From the NCBI GenBank assembly GCA_002709005.1, contig PAPH01000017.1, positions 17,530-81,529 on the forward strand: 64,000 nt of DNA, written 5' to 3'. Source of the stretch: Hyphomicrobiales bacterium (lineage in GTDB: Bacteria; Pseudomonadota; Alphaproteobacteria; Rhizobiales; Rhizobiaceae). A program made the translations under genes and the position numbers. Shown here in pieces: positions 25,951 through 37,739 of the stretch (its first letter is position 1; every line of letters starts with the position of its first letter). The notes beneath the pieces are model-generated. The model did no database searches. It saw only the letters and a program-made list of their open reading frames with translations, and was not told where the DNA came from.

Positions 25951-26817
25951 TCAGGAGTGGGCCCAGTCCATATAGGCCTCGCGCGTCAGGCGGGCCACCG
26001 GACCGGCCTGGAATTCGCGGTCCTCGAAGCGGATGACCGGCACCACCTTCGAATGGTTGCCGGTCGAGAAAATCTCGTCGGCGTCGAGAAACTCCTGCAC
26101 GCTCATCGACTTTTCGATGACTTGCTTGCCGGCGGCGCGCATCAGTTCGATCGCGCGATAGCGGGTGATGCCCGACAGGAAGGTGCCGTTGGGGATCGGG
26201 GTGAAGACAATGTCGTCCTTGACCATGAAGATGTTGGAGGCAGCCGTCTCGGCAACGTTTCCGTTCATGTCGAGCATGAGCGCGTTGTCGTAGCCGCGGC
26301 TCTGCGCTTCCCGCATGGCGCGGCCGCTGTTGGGATAAAGGCAGGCCGCCTTGGCGTTGGTGGGCGCGGTCTCGATGCTCGGGCGCCGGAAGGGTGAAAC
26401 GGTGAGCGAGAAGCCGGTCGGCTCAAGCATGGGAGATTCGAAGAGGCAGAGGCAGAAGCGGGTCGATTCCGGATCGGCCGGCACGCCCATGTAACCGCCG
26501 CTTTCAGCCCAGTACATCGGCTTGATGTAGATCGCCGTCTTGCCGGAAAACCGCTTGATCCCCTCGCCTGCCAGCGCCTCGATCTCCTCGGCGCTGACGG
26601 TCGCCTCCAGGCCCAGCGCCTCGGCCGAGCGGTTGATGCGCTGGCAGTGCAGATCGAGATCCGGCGACACGCCTTCGAACCACCTGGCTCCGTCGAACAC
26701 CACCGAAGCGAGCCACATCGCATGCGACTTCGGCCCCAGGAGTGGCGGATTGCCGGGCAGCCATTCGCCATCGACGAAGGTCCAGCTTTCGGACGGGGTT
26801 GCGGCGGTCGCGGCCAT
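25951..26817 (-). CDS. branched-chain amino acid aminotransferase-like (class IV)
   Basis: 288 residues, PLP fold-type IV. The catalytic lysine should be in IKPMYWAESGG or TNAKAACLYPNSGRA, as in other BCAT-like proteins; the EAQSRGYDNALMLD, NVAETAASNIFMVKD and GTFLSGITRYRAIEL blocks are the conserved cofactor-binding motifs. It interconverts branched-chain amino acids and 2-keto acids with glutamate in the cytoplasm; D-amino-acid transaminase or aminodeoxychorismate lyase are the alternatives in this family. The ATG at 26817 has GAGGAGAAG just upstream. It is convergent with the GST gene, only 4 bp apart, with no terminator between. Confidence 0.85.
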   Translation of the reverse strand: MAATAATPSESWTFVDGEWLPGNPPLLGPKSHAMWLASVVFDGARWFEGVSPDLDLHCQRINRSAEALGLEATVSAEEIEALAGEGIKRFSGKTAIYIKPMYWAESGGYMGVPADPESTRFCLCLFESPMLEPTGFSLTVSPFRRPSIETAPTNAKAACLYPNSGRAMREAQSRGYDNALMLDMNGNVAETAASNIFMVKDDIVFTPIPNGTFLSGITRYRAIELMRAAGKQVIEKSMSVQEFLDADEIFSTGNHSKVVPVIRFEDREFQAGPVARLTREAYMDWAHS

Positions 26818-27053
26818 GTTCTTCTCCTCGGCAAAATACAGGGCCGCAAACCAACTCCCCTCTCCCGGTTGCGTCAAGGCGAAATACACCGAAATCCGCG
26901 GCTGCTTCGCCCTTCCGCACGACAACGCACAATCCTTTCGCAAACAACCGCGACGGCGAACAAATCCGTCCGCCTCCTCAAACGGGATTGGCGGTGCGTC
27001 GATCACGGAAAACATGGAATCCGGGCTTGACCAGGCAGGCGGCATCTACGTAC

Positions 27054-27068
27054 TGTTATTTTATAACA
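27054..27068 (+). promoter_or_regulatory. Zur-box-like palindrome upstream of the CobW-family gene
   Basis: TGTTAT-TTT-ATAACA, a perfect 6-bp inverted repeat with a 3-nt spacer, in the AT-rich stretch directly before the gene (16 bp before the ATG at 27085). It resembles the GTTAT-n-ATAAC type site of alphaproteobacterial zinc-uptake regulators. Repression by Zur under zinc-replete conditions is inference. Confidence 0.6.
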
Positions 27069-27084
27069 TATCATGGAGATCACA

Positions 27085-28308
27085 ATGCTGCCTTCCCCCC
27101 GTTCGAAACTGCCGGTGACGGTGCTCTCCGGCTTCCTCGGCGCCGGCAAGACGACCCTGCTCAATCACATCCTGAACAATCGTCAGGGGCTACGCGTCGC
27201 CGTCATCGTCAACGACATGGGCGAGATCAACATCGACGCCGACCTGATCCGCGACAGCGGTGCCGATCTGTCCCAGACAGAGGAAAAGCTGGTGGAAATG
27301 ACCAATGGCTGCATCTGCTGCACCCTGCGCGACGATCTTCTCTCGGAGGTTCGCCGCCTGTGCCTGGAAGACCGTTTCGACTACCTGCTGATCGAAGGCA
27401 CCGGCATCGCAGAGCCGCTTCCCGTGGCAGCCACCTTCTCCTTCCGCGACGCCGACGGAAACAGCCTGTCGGATCTCGCGCGCCTCGATACGATGGCGAC
27501 CGTGGTCGACGCGGCGAACCTCTTGCGGGAATACGGGTCCAACGATTTTCTGAGAATGCGCGGGCAGACCGCAGGCGACGGCGACGACCGCACACTGATC
27601 GATCTCCACGTCGAGCAGATCGAATTCGCGGATGTGATCGTCATCAACAAGATATCGGAGGTTCCGCCCGAGACCCGCGAGCAGGTGCGCAACGTCGTGC
27701 GCGCACTCAACGCGGATGCCCGCATCATCGAAACGGATTTCGGCCGGATCGACAATCGCGAGATCCTCGATACCCGGCTCTTCGACGAGCGCCGGGCCGA
27801 GATGCATCCCTTGTGGGCAAAGGAGCTTTATGGTTTCGCCGACCATGTTCCGGAGACCGAGGAATATGGGATCTCCAGTTTTGTCTACCGCGCCCGGCGA
27901 CCGTTCGATCCCCGCCGCTTCAGCCTGTTCACGCAAGCCGTCTGGCCCGGCCTGATCCGCGCCAAGGGCCACTTCTGGCTGGCCACCCGTCCCGACTGGG
28001 TCGGCGATTTTTCCCTCGCCGGCGCCCAGTCGCGAACGACGCACATTGGCCGCTGGTGGAGCACGGTGCCGAAATCGAGCTGGCCAGACAACCCGCAATG
28101 GCGCGCGGTCCTCGACGACATCTGGGATCCGGTCTGGGGCGACCGTCGGCAGGAGATCGTCTTCATCGGAACGGGCATGGACGAGGTCGGCATCACCACC
28201 GCGCTCAACGCCTGCCTCGTCGCCCCGGTCGAGCAATTCGTGGCCGCGGATTTCGAGGATCTCGACGACCCTTTCCCTGTCTGGGGGCGCGTTGCGGCGG
28301 ACGGCTGA
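27085..28308 (+). CDS. CobW/COG0523-family GTPase metallochaperone
   Basis: 407 residues. The G1 loop is [13 protein letters not shown]; the COG0523 metal motif GCICC starts near residue 75; Walker B-like EGTGIAEP and the guanine motif NKIS follow, and a C-terminal CobW_C domain contains [11 protein letters not shown] and FWLATRPD. Such proteins use GTP to deliver metal, mostly Zn, to client enzymes in zinc-starved cells. A Zur-like palindrome sits just upstream, which makes a zinc role more likely than cobalamin synthesis. The ATG at 27085 has GGAG 6 nt upstream; an ATG at 27073 lacks one. No His-rich stretch is present. Confidence 0.88.
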   Translation: MLPSPRSKLPVTVLSGFLGAGKTTLLNHILNNRQGLRVAVIVNDMGEINIDADLIRDSGADLSQTEEKLVEMTNGCICCTLRDDLLSEVRRLCLEDRFDYLLIEGTGIAEPLPVAATFSFRDADGNSLSDLARLDTMATVVDAANLLREYGSNDFLRMRGQTAGDGDDRTLIDLHVEQIEFADVIVINKISEVPPETREQVRNVVRALNADARIIETDFGRIDNREILDTRLFDERRAEMHPLWAKELYGFADHVPETEEYGISSFVYRARRPFDPRRFSLFTQAVWPGLIRAKGHFWLATRPDWVGDFSLAGAQSRTTHIGRWWSTVPKSSWPDNPQWRAVLDDIWDPVWGDRRQEIVFIGTGMDEVGITTALNACLVAPVEQFVAADFEDLDDPFPVWGRVAADG

Positions 28309-28332
28309 AACGGCGGGTGCCCTCATTCCGTC

Positions 28333-28410
28333 CCGGTAGCGTCACCGCGCCCCATTCTCCCGCGTAGCGCTGCCGCGCTACCGGACCTTCCCGCCCCGGA
28401 AGGTCCGGTA
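28333..28410 (+). repeat. overlapping inverted repeats after the CobW-family gene
   Basis: A 13-bp perfect hairpin (28379-28391 with 28398-28410, loop CGCCCC) overlaps a second possible pairing of CCGGTAGCG at 28333-28341 with CGCTACCGG at 28376-28384. The two cannot form together. No T-run follows, so it is not a standard terminator; it may be a mosaic intergenic repeat or an mRNA-stabilising structure. Confidence 0.65.
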
Positions 28411-28489
28411 GGACGACATTGGTCGCGGCCTTGACGCCGGCCTGCGTCCGTGGGCATCGTCCCCGCGGTTTCAGCAGGAGTCTCCTTTC

Positions 28490-29143
28490 ATGTCGCACGC
28501 CGCCTTCGTCTTCGATGCCTACGGCACGCTGTTCGACGTTCACGCTGCGGTGCGCAAGCATGCGGACCGCGTCGGGCCTGACGGCCAGCTTCTGTCGGAA
28601 ATCTGGCGCGCCAAGCAGCTCGAATATTCCTGGATCCGGACCCTGATGGGAGCCTACCGCGATTTCTGGGCCCTGACCGAGGAAGCACTCGACTACGCCT
28701 TCGCCCGGGTGCCCTCGGCGGACCGTTCCGTCCGCGGCGATCTGCTCGACGCCTATTTCAGGCTCGACTGCTACCCCGAGGTGCCGGCGGTTCTCAAAGC
28801 GCTCAAGGAGACCGGCGCAAAGGTGGCGGTCCTGTCGAACGGTTCGCCGGACATGCTGGCCTCCGCGGTCAGGAACGCTGCTCTGGATACCGTAATCGAC
28901 GATGTCTTCTCGGTCGATCCTCTGGGTCTCTTCAAGACCGCGCCGGAGGTCTACGACATGGTCACGACCGCCTACCGGCTCTATCCGGAGGCCGTGTCGT
29001 TCCAATCGTCGAATCGCTGGGACATCGCCGGAGCCACGAAATTCGGCTTCCGCACCGTCTGGATCAACCGCACAAGGATGCCCGACGAATATTCCGACCT
29101 CGCGCCGGCGATGATCCTGCCCGACCTCAACGCCCTCGTCTGA
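28490..29143 (+). CDS. haloacid dehalogenase, type II (L-2-haloacid dehalogenase family)
   Basis: 217 residues. Motif I is FVFDAYGTLFDV with nucleophile Asp9; motif II is VLSNGSPDML; motif III lysine is in LFKTAPEVY; motif IV is FQSSNRWDIAGA. The SSNxWD block marks the 2-haloacid dehalogenase branch of the HAD superfamily. It would hydrolyse L-2-haloacids to D-2-hydroxyacids, though many such proteins act on other small substrates. AGGAG lies 9 nt before the ATG. It is monocistronic, with a folded palindrome upstream and the otsBA promoter downstream. Confidence 0.88.
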   Translation: MSHAAFVFDAYGTLFDVHAAVRKHADRVGPDGQLLSEIWRAKQLEYSWIRTLMGAYRDFWALTEEALDYAFARVPSADRSVRGDLLDAYFRLDCYPEVPAVLKALKETGAKVAVLSNGSPDMLASAVRNAALDTVIDDVFSVDPLGLFKTAPEVYDMVTTAYRLYPEAVSFQSSNRWDIAGATKFGFRTVWINRTRMPDEYSDLAPAMILPDLNALV

Positions 29144-29265
29144 AAGCGTTTTCTTGAATGCGCGCGCTGCCCACGCGCGAAGCAAACTTTAAACCTGCCT
29201 CAAAAATTTGCATGCAGCGCAGCAATCGGTATACTGCGACTGCTCAATAGCTTTCAGAAAGTGAT

Positions 29266-29290
29266 GGAACTTTCCCGCCGCTCCGATGTT
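29266..29290 (+). promoter_or_regulatory. otsB: EcfG/RpoE2-like promoter of otsBA
   Basis: GGAAC (29266-29270), 16 nt, then TGTT (29287-29290), close to the general-stress consensus GGAAC-N16-17-CGTT. Transcription would begin near 29297, which leaves a short leader to the ATG at 29322 and argues against starts at 29286 or 29301. Trehalose synthesis genes are known EcfG targets in several rhizobia. Confidence 0.5.
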
Positions 29291-29321
29291 GATCGGGATA
29301 ATGCAGCGGGAGCAGGATATA

Positions 29322-30128
29322 ATGGAAAACTCAACCAGCTTTTACCAATTCGTCGGATTTCAGCCGCCCCAGGCGCCCGACACCGGCGGGATTGAAGAGC
29401 TCGATATCGATCCGGCCCAATACGCCTTGTTTTCCGATTTCGACGGCACGATCGTCGAAATCGCCTCCCGTCCCGACGCCATCGAATATACCGGCGACGA
29501 CGCCACGCTTTTCGCCAAGGCGATGAAAGCCTTCGGCGGGGCCGTCGCCATCGTTTCGGGACGGAACCTGGATGACGTCGCCCACTATGTCGGCGACTAT
29601 AAAGGCGTGATCTCCGGCGGGCACGGCACCGAGCTTCGCATCGAAGGCGAGGTCGAACGGCACAAATTGCCGGACCCCGAACATCTCGAGCACATCAAGG
29701 CGGCGGTCGCCGAATTCGCTGTCATCGATCCGAGGGTGATCCTCGAAGAGAAAACCTACGGCATCGTGCTGCATTTCCGGCAGAATCCGGAAATGGAGTT
29801 CAAGGCGCGCAAATTCGCCGAGTGCCTGCTCGAGGGCCGAGACGATTTCGAACTCCAGCCGGCCAAGATGGCGCTGGAGATCAAGCCGAAGAACATTTCG
29901 AAGGCGGCCGCGATCGAGAAGATCATGCTGGCGCCCGCCTTCTTCGGCCGCACGCCCATCTATGTCGGCGACGACGCGACGGATGAAACCGCCTTCGCCT
30001 ATGTCAACGAACAGGATGGCATTTCCATCAAGATTGGAGACGGGCCCACTGCGGCCCGTTACCGAACCGAAAGTCCGGCAAGCTTCAAGAAATGGCTTTC
30101 CGGGCAAATGACAAAACGGAGAGACTGA
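29322..30128 (+). CDS. otsB: trehalose-6-phosphate phosphatase
   Basis: 268 residues of HAD type. Motif I is ALFSDFDGTIVEI; AIVSGRNLDDVAHY and VISGGHGTELR are trehalose-phosphatase blocks; AKMALEIKPKNISKAAAIEK carries the lysine; and IYVGDDATDETAF is the metal-binding motif IV. It removes phosphate from trehalose-6-phosphate to give trehalose, a compatible solute. The start at 29322 fits the predicted stress promoter and has AGGA just upstream. otsA follows after 1 bp, so the two are translationally coupled, in the order otsB-otsA. Confidence 0.93.
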   Translation: MENSTSFYQFVGFQPPQAPDTGGIEELDIDPAQYALFSDFDGTIVEIASRPDAIEYTGDDATLFAKAMKAFGGAVAIVSGRNLDDVAHYVGDYKGVISGGHGTELRIEGEVERHKLPDPEHLEHIKAAVAEFAVIDPRVILEEKTYGIVLHFRQNPEMEFKARKFAECLLEGRDDFELQPAKMALEIKPKNISKAAAIEKIMLAPAFFGRTPIYVGDDATDETAFAYVNEQDGISIKIGDGPTAARYRTESPASFKKWLSGQMTKRRD

Positions 30129-30129
30129 C

Positions 30130-31542
30130 GTGCCCAGATTGGTGATCATTTCCAACCGAGCCCCATCCCTCGATGGCACGGGCGATTCGGGAGGTCTGGT
30201 CGTAGCCCTCAAGGACGCGCTCAAATCCCGCGGCGGCCTTTGGATCGGCGGAGCTCCTGCCACATCGGAGACCCCCTCCCCGACTATCCTCATGCATGAG
30301 CGGCCGGATTTCGACGTCGGCCTGTTCGAGCTCGAACCGCAGCTCCAGAAGGACTATTACCTCGGCTATTCAAATTCGGTCCTGTGGCCCGCCTTTCATG
30401 GCCGGCTCGACCTGATCGATGTGCAGGCGCACTATGCCGAGGCCTACAAGGAGGTCTCGCGTCGTCTCGCCGAGATGGTGGCCAAGGTGATCACCGAGGA
30501 CGATATTCTCTGGATCCACGACTATCAGCTCATTCCGCTTGCCCATGAGCTCAAGAAGCTCGGGGTGACGAACCGCATGGGCTTCTTCCTGCACATCCCC
30601 CTGCCCGACCTGCAGACGTACAAGGCGATTCCCGACTGGCAGGAATTGTCGGAGTGGTTCGCGTCCTATGACATGGTCGGCTTCCAGACACGGCGCGATC
30701 TGGCGCATATGATCGACATCTTCCGCCAGACCATGCGTGGCGAGCTTCGCTTCAACGGCAATATCGATATCGCCGGCCGGGAAATCTCGCTCGGCTGCTA
30801 TCCGATCTCGATCGACGTGAAGGGATTTGCGGAACTGGCGGCTGCGAAGGCGCAGTCTGTCGACCCCGCCCGACTTCCCCGCCTGATCGGCGTCGACCGG
30901 CTCGACTATTCGAAGGGCCTGCCGCAGCGGCTCGCCGGCTACGAACAGTTTCTGGAGGATTATCCGGATTATTGCGGCAGGATCTCGCTTTTGCAGATCG
31001 CTCCGCCGACGCGCGACAACGTCGACGCCTATCAGCAAATTCGCGAGGAAATGGAATCGATGTCGGGACGCATAAACGGCCGCTTCGGCACCGTTGACTG
31101 GGTGCCGGTGCAGTACATGCACCGGGCGCTTCCGCGCGATGAACTCGCCGTTCTGTTCCGCTATTCCTATATCTGCCTGGTCACGCCCCTATTCGATGGC
31201 ATGAACCTCGTCGCCAAGGAATTCGTCGCCGCCCAGGACCCCGAGGATCCCGGCGTACTTCTGCTTTCCCAGTTCGCTGGCGCCGCCGAAGAGATGAAAG
31301 AGGCGCTGATTATCAATCCGCACGATCCCCACGGCTTGTCTCGCGCCATCAAGCAGGCGCTCGACATGCCGCTTGAGGAGCGTAAGCAACGCTACGACGC
31401 GCTGTTCGAGCGGCTGTCGGCCAACGACGTTTCCAGGTGGAGCGCCGAGTTCATCCGCCGGCTCGAAAAGCCCGCCGACGTTCCGGGCGCAGAACGCCGG
31501 CCGATGAAGATGCCGGACGTGCCGTTCCACGCGGGCCAGTAG
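30130..31542 (+). CDS. otsA: alpha,alpha-trehalose-phosphate synthase (UDP-forming)
   Basis: 470 residues, GT20 family. Substrate-binding stretches include [10 protein letters not shown] at the N-terminus, [52 protein letters not shown] and [17 protein letters not shown]. It makes trehalose-6-phosphate from UDP-glucose and glucose-6-phosphate. The start is a GTG at 30130, one base after the otsB stop, with CGGAGAG upstream. Together with otsB it gives the OtsAB osmoprotection route, likely stress-regulated. Confidence 0.95.
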   Translation: MPRLVIISNRAPSLDGTGDSGGLVVALKDALKSRGGLWIGGAPATSETPSPTILMHERPDFDVGLFELEPQLQKDYYLGYSNSVLWPAFHGRLDLIDVQAHYAEAYKEVSRRLAEMVAKVITEDDILWIHDYQLIPLAHELKKLGVTNRMGFFLHIPLPDLQTYKAIPDWQELSEWFASYDMVGFQTRRDLAHMIDIFRQTMRGELRFNGNIDIAGREISLGCYPISIDVKGFAELAAAKAQSVDPARLPRLIGVDRLDYSKGLPQRLAGYEQFLEDYPDYCGRISLLQIAPPTRDNVDAYQQIREEMESMSGRINGRFGTVDWVPVQYMHRALPRDELAVLFRYSYICLVTPLFDGMNLVAKEFVAAQDPEDPGVLLLSQFAGAAEEMKEALIINPHDPHGLSRAIKQALDMPLEERKQRYDALFERLSANDVSRWSAEFIRRLEKPADVPGAERRPMKMPDVPFHAGQ

Positions 31543-31736
31543 GCTCAGGTCCGCTCAACAACCCGCCATGCCAATGGAACCAAAGCGCCTTCCGGCGCTT
31601 TCCCGTTGGGGCAAATCATCACGCTTTCGTCATGTTCGGCGCGAGGCGGTGTGACCAGCCCGCCACAAGCTGGCCGTCGGAAAACCACAATCGCGCGCAC
31701 AGTGCCCGGACACGACGGCCCATGACGGAAGATGAG

Positions 31737-32483
31737 ATGACCGATACCAAGAGTAACCCTGAGTCCCCCACCGGCTTTTCGCGCCGCAATCTGCTGCGTC
31801 TGGGCGCCGGCGGTGCCGCCGCCAGCCTGCTGACGGCCTGCGCAGTACCCAACACCACCGCCACATTTCGCGCACAGACCTCGCCGATGTACCGCGCGCC
31901 GGACCAACCCCAGCGCGGACTGACCCGCCGGGACCCCTTCTACGACGAAATCTACGGTCCGAAGCCCGACGAGGAATTTCCGCTTCCGGCCATCCCTTAC
32001 TGGGAGATAGACCCGCAGTATCTGCGTCAGGAAGTGGCCGATCCGACCGGAGAGCGCCCCGGCACCATCGTCGTCAACACCCAGCAGCGCTTTCTGTTTC
32101 TTGTGCGCGAGAACGGCCGGGCCATGCGCTACGGTGTCGGCATCGGCCGGGACGGCTTCTCCTGGTCCGGCCGGGCCGTGGTGCAGTGGAAGCAGCGTTG
32201 GCCAACCTGGACCCCGCCCACCGAGATGATCGCCCGCCAGCCTGAACTCCAACAATACTCCGCCGAAAACGGCGGAATGCAGCCGGGACTGATGAACCCG
32301 CTCGGTGCCCGCGCACTCTACATCTTCCAGAACGGCGAAGACACGCTCTATCGCCTGCACGGCAGCCCCGAATACAAGTCGATCGGCAAGGCCGTCTCGT
32401 CGGGCTGCGTGCGACTGATCAATCAGGACATCTGCGATCTCTACGACCGCGTCCCCAACAAGACGCCGATCATGGTCATCTGA
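31737..32483 (+). CDS. L,D-transpeptidase (YkuD family), lipoprotein or Tat-exported
   Basis: 248 residues. The N-terminus has a twin-arginine-like SRRNLLRLGAGGAAASLLTAC with a lipobox ending at the cysteine, so it should be exported and possibly lipidated. The YkuD domain (about 105-248) ends in the active-site block LHGSPEYKSIGKAVSSGCVR with His at the start and catalytic Cys224. Such enzymes make 3-3 cross-links in peptidoglycan or attach proteins to it, in the periplasm. The ATG at 31737 follows GGAAGATGAG; an ATG at 31722 adds five residues. It is closely similar to the gene at 46385. A terminator follows. Confidence 0.9.
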   Translation: MTDTKSNPESPTGFSRRNLLRLGAGGAAASLLTACAVPNTTATFRAQTSPMYRAPDQPQRGLTRRDPFYDEIYGPKPDEEFPLPAIPYWEIDPQYLRQEVADPTGERPGTIVVNTQQRFLFLVRENGRAMRYGVGIGRDGFSWSGRAVVQWKQRWPTWTPPTEMIARQPELQQYSAENGGMQPGLMNPLGARALYIFQNGEDTLYRLHGSPEYKSIGKAVSSGCVRLINQDICDLYDRVPNKTPIMVI

Positions 32484-32502
32484 TCCATCATCGCCTTCCA
32501 GC

Positions 32503-32531
32503 AAAAAGGCCCGGATTTTCCGGGCCTTTTT
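32503..32531. terminator. bidirectional terminator between L,D-transpeptidase and HerA-like genes
   Basis: A 12-bp perfect stem (AAAAAGGCCCGG/CCGGGCCTTTTT) with a 5-nt loop gives T-runs on both strands and lies between convergent genes. Confidence 0.93.
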
Positions 32532-32584
32532 CATGACTTTTTGAATTTCACAATCGCCGGCACGTGGCGTTCCCCAATCGCCGC

Positions 32585-35333
<2,749 letters not shown>

Positions 35334-35437
35334 CCGCAAAAGCGCCGCCTGGAGTTAAATTTGACATGCGGCGCTTGCATCCAAAGCTTACCCTCGCTAG
35401 GCCTTACGTAAACTAATTCGGGAGAAGGAGCCCCGCC

Positions 35438-35809
35438 ATGGAAGAACTGATCAAGCGTATCGAAGCCGCCACCGGACTGGACGCAGAAACCGCCCAGAAG
35501 GCCGTCGGCGCGATCCTCAATTTCCTCAAGTCGGAAGGACCGGACGGCAAGGTTGCCGAAATGCTCGCCAAGCTGCCGGGCGCTGACGTGTTCATGGAAA
35601 TGGCCGAGGGCGAAGGCGGCGGCATGCTCGGCGGCCTGATGGGCGGCGGCGTGATGGGGCTCGGCTCCAAGCTGATGGGCATGGGCCTCGACATGGGTCA
35701 GATTTCCTCGGTGTCGAAAGAGACGGTCGGTTTCGCCCGCGAACAGGGCGCAGGCGACGCGGTGGACGACATCATCAACTCGATCCCGGGCCTCAGCCAG
35801 TTCGTTTGA
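35438..35809 (+). CDS. DUF2267-like small acidic protein
   Basis: 123 residues. The N-terminal helical part (MEELIKRIEAATGLDAETAQ to FLKSEGPDGKVAEML) resembles the DUF2267 repeat; a Gly/Met-rich middle (GGGMLGGLMGGGVMGLGSKL) follows, and a helical tail ends in SIPGLSQFV. There is no signal peptide. The ATG has GAGAAGGAG just upstream. A TTGACA at 35361 followed after 17 nt by a poor -10 may be its promoter. It is monocistronic with a terminator. No function is known. Confidence 0.75.
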   Translation: MEELIKRIEAATGLDAETAQKAVGAILNFLKSEGPDGKVAEMLAKLPGADVFMEMAEGEGGGMLGGLMGGGVMGLGSKLMGMGLDMGQISSVSKETVGFAREQGAGDAVDDIINSIPGLSQFV

Positions 35810-35836
35810 TATCGGGTTACCCAAACCCCGGAACAG

Positions 35837-35867
35837 AAAGCCCGGCGCACTCCGTCGGGCTTTTTTT
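35837..35867 (+). terminator. intrinsic terminator after DUF2267-like gene
   Basis: AAAGCCCG pairs with CGGGCTTT over a 11-nt loop and is followed by seven T residues, 27 bp after the stop codon. It also separates the convergent diguanylate cyclase gene. Confidence 0.88.
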
Positions 35868-35872
35868 GCGCC

Positions 35873-37369
35873 TCAGGCCGCCCGGCCCCTGTTCGGCGCC
35901 ATACGCCCGGATTGGCGCCGGCCCTGCGGTTCGTCGGAGAAGCAGATCCGGCCGCGCCCTTCGTCCTTGGCGCGGTATAGCGCCGCGTCGGCCGCGCGTA
36001 TGACCTCCTTGGCGCTCGCTCCGGTATCCGGCCACAAGGCGATGCCGATACTGGCGCCGATACGGGCCGATCCCCCCTCGAAGGCAATCTCCCGCGAGAC
36101 CAGATCAATGATCGTGTCGCACACCGTGCGCAGATGCTCGCGGCCGGTATCCCGGGTGAAGACCGCGACGAACTCGTCCCCGCCCATGCGCGCCACCATT
36201 CCCCTGTCGCCGACCATCCGGCTGATGATGTCGGCCACCCGGCAGAGCACTTCGTCGCCGGCATGGTGACCATAGGTGTCGTTGACCACCTTGAAGCGAT
36301 CGAGATCGATGCAGGCCACCGCCCAGCGCAGTTGCGTGCCGCCTTCGACCAGTTCCTCCACCACCCGGTCGAACTTCAGCCGGTTGGCGAGTCCGGTCAG
36401 CGGATCGCGAAAAGCCAGAGACCGGCTTTCGGCTTCCCGTACCGCCAGTTCGTGCGCGGTGCGCGCGGAGTGGCGGGCAAGGAAAGTCAGCCCGGTGATG
36501 ACGATCAGAAAGGTGACCGCCATGACCGGAGCGACGCCTTCCCACATGGTCTGGGAATCGGGCCGCGAGGTCCAGGTAGCGACGAGCGGCTGGCTGTCCG
36601 CCGAGCCGGGCAGGACGATCGAATGCGTGGCGGGCTGAGCGGCGAGCCCGAGCGCTGCGATGCTGAATTGCTCGAAGCCCATGGTGCTTTTCATCCGTTC
36701 GAGCATCGCCGCCGTCAACGGTTTTATCGTCAGGAGGATCTTCGGGGTTCCCGGCGGAACCAGCGCCTTCGCATCCGGGACGATGGCCTGGGCGACCGCG
36801 ACGGCCGGCGCACCGTCGTAGAAACGGATATCACTGACATAAAGCGGGTGCACGGGATCGAGTGGATCGCCATCGATGGTGAAGCCGGTCGAGCGGCGGA
36901 CCTTGTGATGGGCGTATTCCACGCGAGCCCGGGCGATGAGATCGTAATTCTCTCTCACCGCGATATGGGCCTTCTTGTTGGAAACGATTTGTCCGTCCAC
37001 GATGCCCGCATCGATGCGGTCGAACCCGCCGATGACCACGGCGAAGGGGATGTCGAGTTCTCTCCACAATCTGGGAATGATCTGTTCGCGTAGGAATTCG
37101 TCCGAGACCTGCTTGGCGTAAAAGCCGCGGACGGACTGATCGCGATGAGACAGCAGCGCCTGATCCCTTGCGGCATCGGCTCTCACACGGCCGAGCTCCG
37201 CCTCGACCAAGTGCATTTCGACGTCGTTCTGATGGGAATCCAGATAATCTCCGGCCACACGCAGCAGATGAAAATTGGACACGACAAACAGAATGCCGAG
37301 AACCACGCATATCACATAGATGCGCGTGGTAACCGCGAACGCGAAACCGTTCCTGACTGCATTCCTCAT
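35873..37369 (-). CDS. diguanylate cyclase with periplasmic CHASE-like sensor domain
   Basis: 498 residues. Two membrane helices (about 13-33 and 270-292) bracket a periplasmic domain of about 235 residues that resembles CHASE4 (DQALLSHRDQSVRGFYAK; IPFAVVIGGFDRIDAGIVDG; VSDIRFYDGAPAVAVAQ). The cytoplasmic part is a GGDEF domain with DPLTGLANRLKFDRVVEEL and intact active site ARMGGDEFVAVF (near residue 395). The inhibitory RxxD site expected five residues before GGDEF is absent (GDRG instead). It should make c-di-GMP from GTP in response to an external cue. The ATG at 37369 has GAGGACAG upstream. No EAL domain is present. Confidence 0.92.
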   Translation of the reverse strand: MRNAVRNGFAFAVTTRIYVICVVLGILFVVSNFHLLRVAGDYLDSHQNDVEMHLVEAELGRVRADAARDQALLSHRDQSVRGFYAKQVSDEFLREQIIPRLWRELDIPFAVVIGGFDRIDAGIVDGQIVSNKKAHIAVRENYDLIARARVEYAHHKVRRSTGFTIDGDPLDPVHPLYVSDIRFYDGAPAVAVAQAIVPDAKALVPPGTPKILLTIKPLTAAMLERMKSTMGFEQFSIAALGLAAQPATHSIVLPGSADSQPLVATWTSRPDSQTMWEGVAPVMAVTFLIVITGLTFLARHSARTAHELAVREAESRSLAFRDPLTGLANRLKFDRVVEELVEGGTQLRWAVACIDLDRFKVVNDTYGHHAGDEVLCRVADIISRMVGDRGMVARMGGDEFVAVFTRDTGREHLRTVCDTIIDLVSREIAFEGGSARIGASIGIALWPDTGASAKEVIRAADAALYRAKDEGRGRICFSDEPQGRRQSGRMAPNRGRAA

Positions 37370-37739
37370 GCACTGTCCTCGGGTGCTGCCTGATTTCCTC
37401 AGACGCACGATCCTCGCAGACAAGCCTGAAATTAGGCCTAAGTGGCATGGTGGACGGTGGGTAAACCCCTGGAAACGGCGGGGCTGGAACCCTCACCGGG
37501 AAACAATCCGGATTTCTGGAAAAATAGTCGTCGGACGGGCGGCTCCAGCAGAAGGCTCCCGCCTTGATGCACTTCCGGGTACACCGCGTCCGTCCGACGA
37601 TCACAACCATAGCGGAGCGCGAACCCGTCGCTTTGACATAGCTCAAACGCCGGAAGGAAATTCGCACAGGTCGGATGCGCCTTAACCTGTTTCATATCGG
37701 CACGGATTATACTGGCATGGTTTGTGCTGTGGAAAAGCC
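37370..37739. other. divergent intergenic region
   Basis: 370 bp between the diguanylate cyclase (minus) and the Tat-exported repeat protein (plus). It must hold both promoters. TTGAC-N4-CTCAA at 37633-37646 is one mismatch from an FNR/FixK-type box. Overlapping open frames here are G+C-biased shadows. No gene is supported. Confidence 0.45.

Noticed and set aside
27073..27084. ATG at 27073 as start of the CobW-family gene
   Set aside because: No ribosome-binding site in the AT-rich operator; ATG at 27085 has GGAG at the right distance.
29286..29321. Upstream starts for otsB at 29286 and 29301
   Set aside because: They lie inside or right at the predicted promoter/start region and lack good ribosome-binding sites; 29322 fits both.
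35361..35389. Sigma-70-type promoter before DUF2267-like gene
   Set aside because: TTGACA is good and the spacer is 17 nt but the -10 (AAGCTT) is poor, so it is not listed as a feature.
37633..37646. FNR/FixK-like box TTGAC-N4-CTCAA
   Set aside because: One mismatch in the right half-site and neither neighbouring gene is an expected FNR target; chance match likely.
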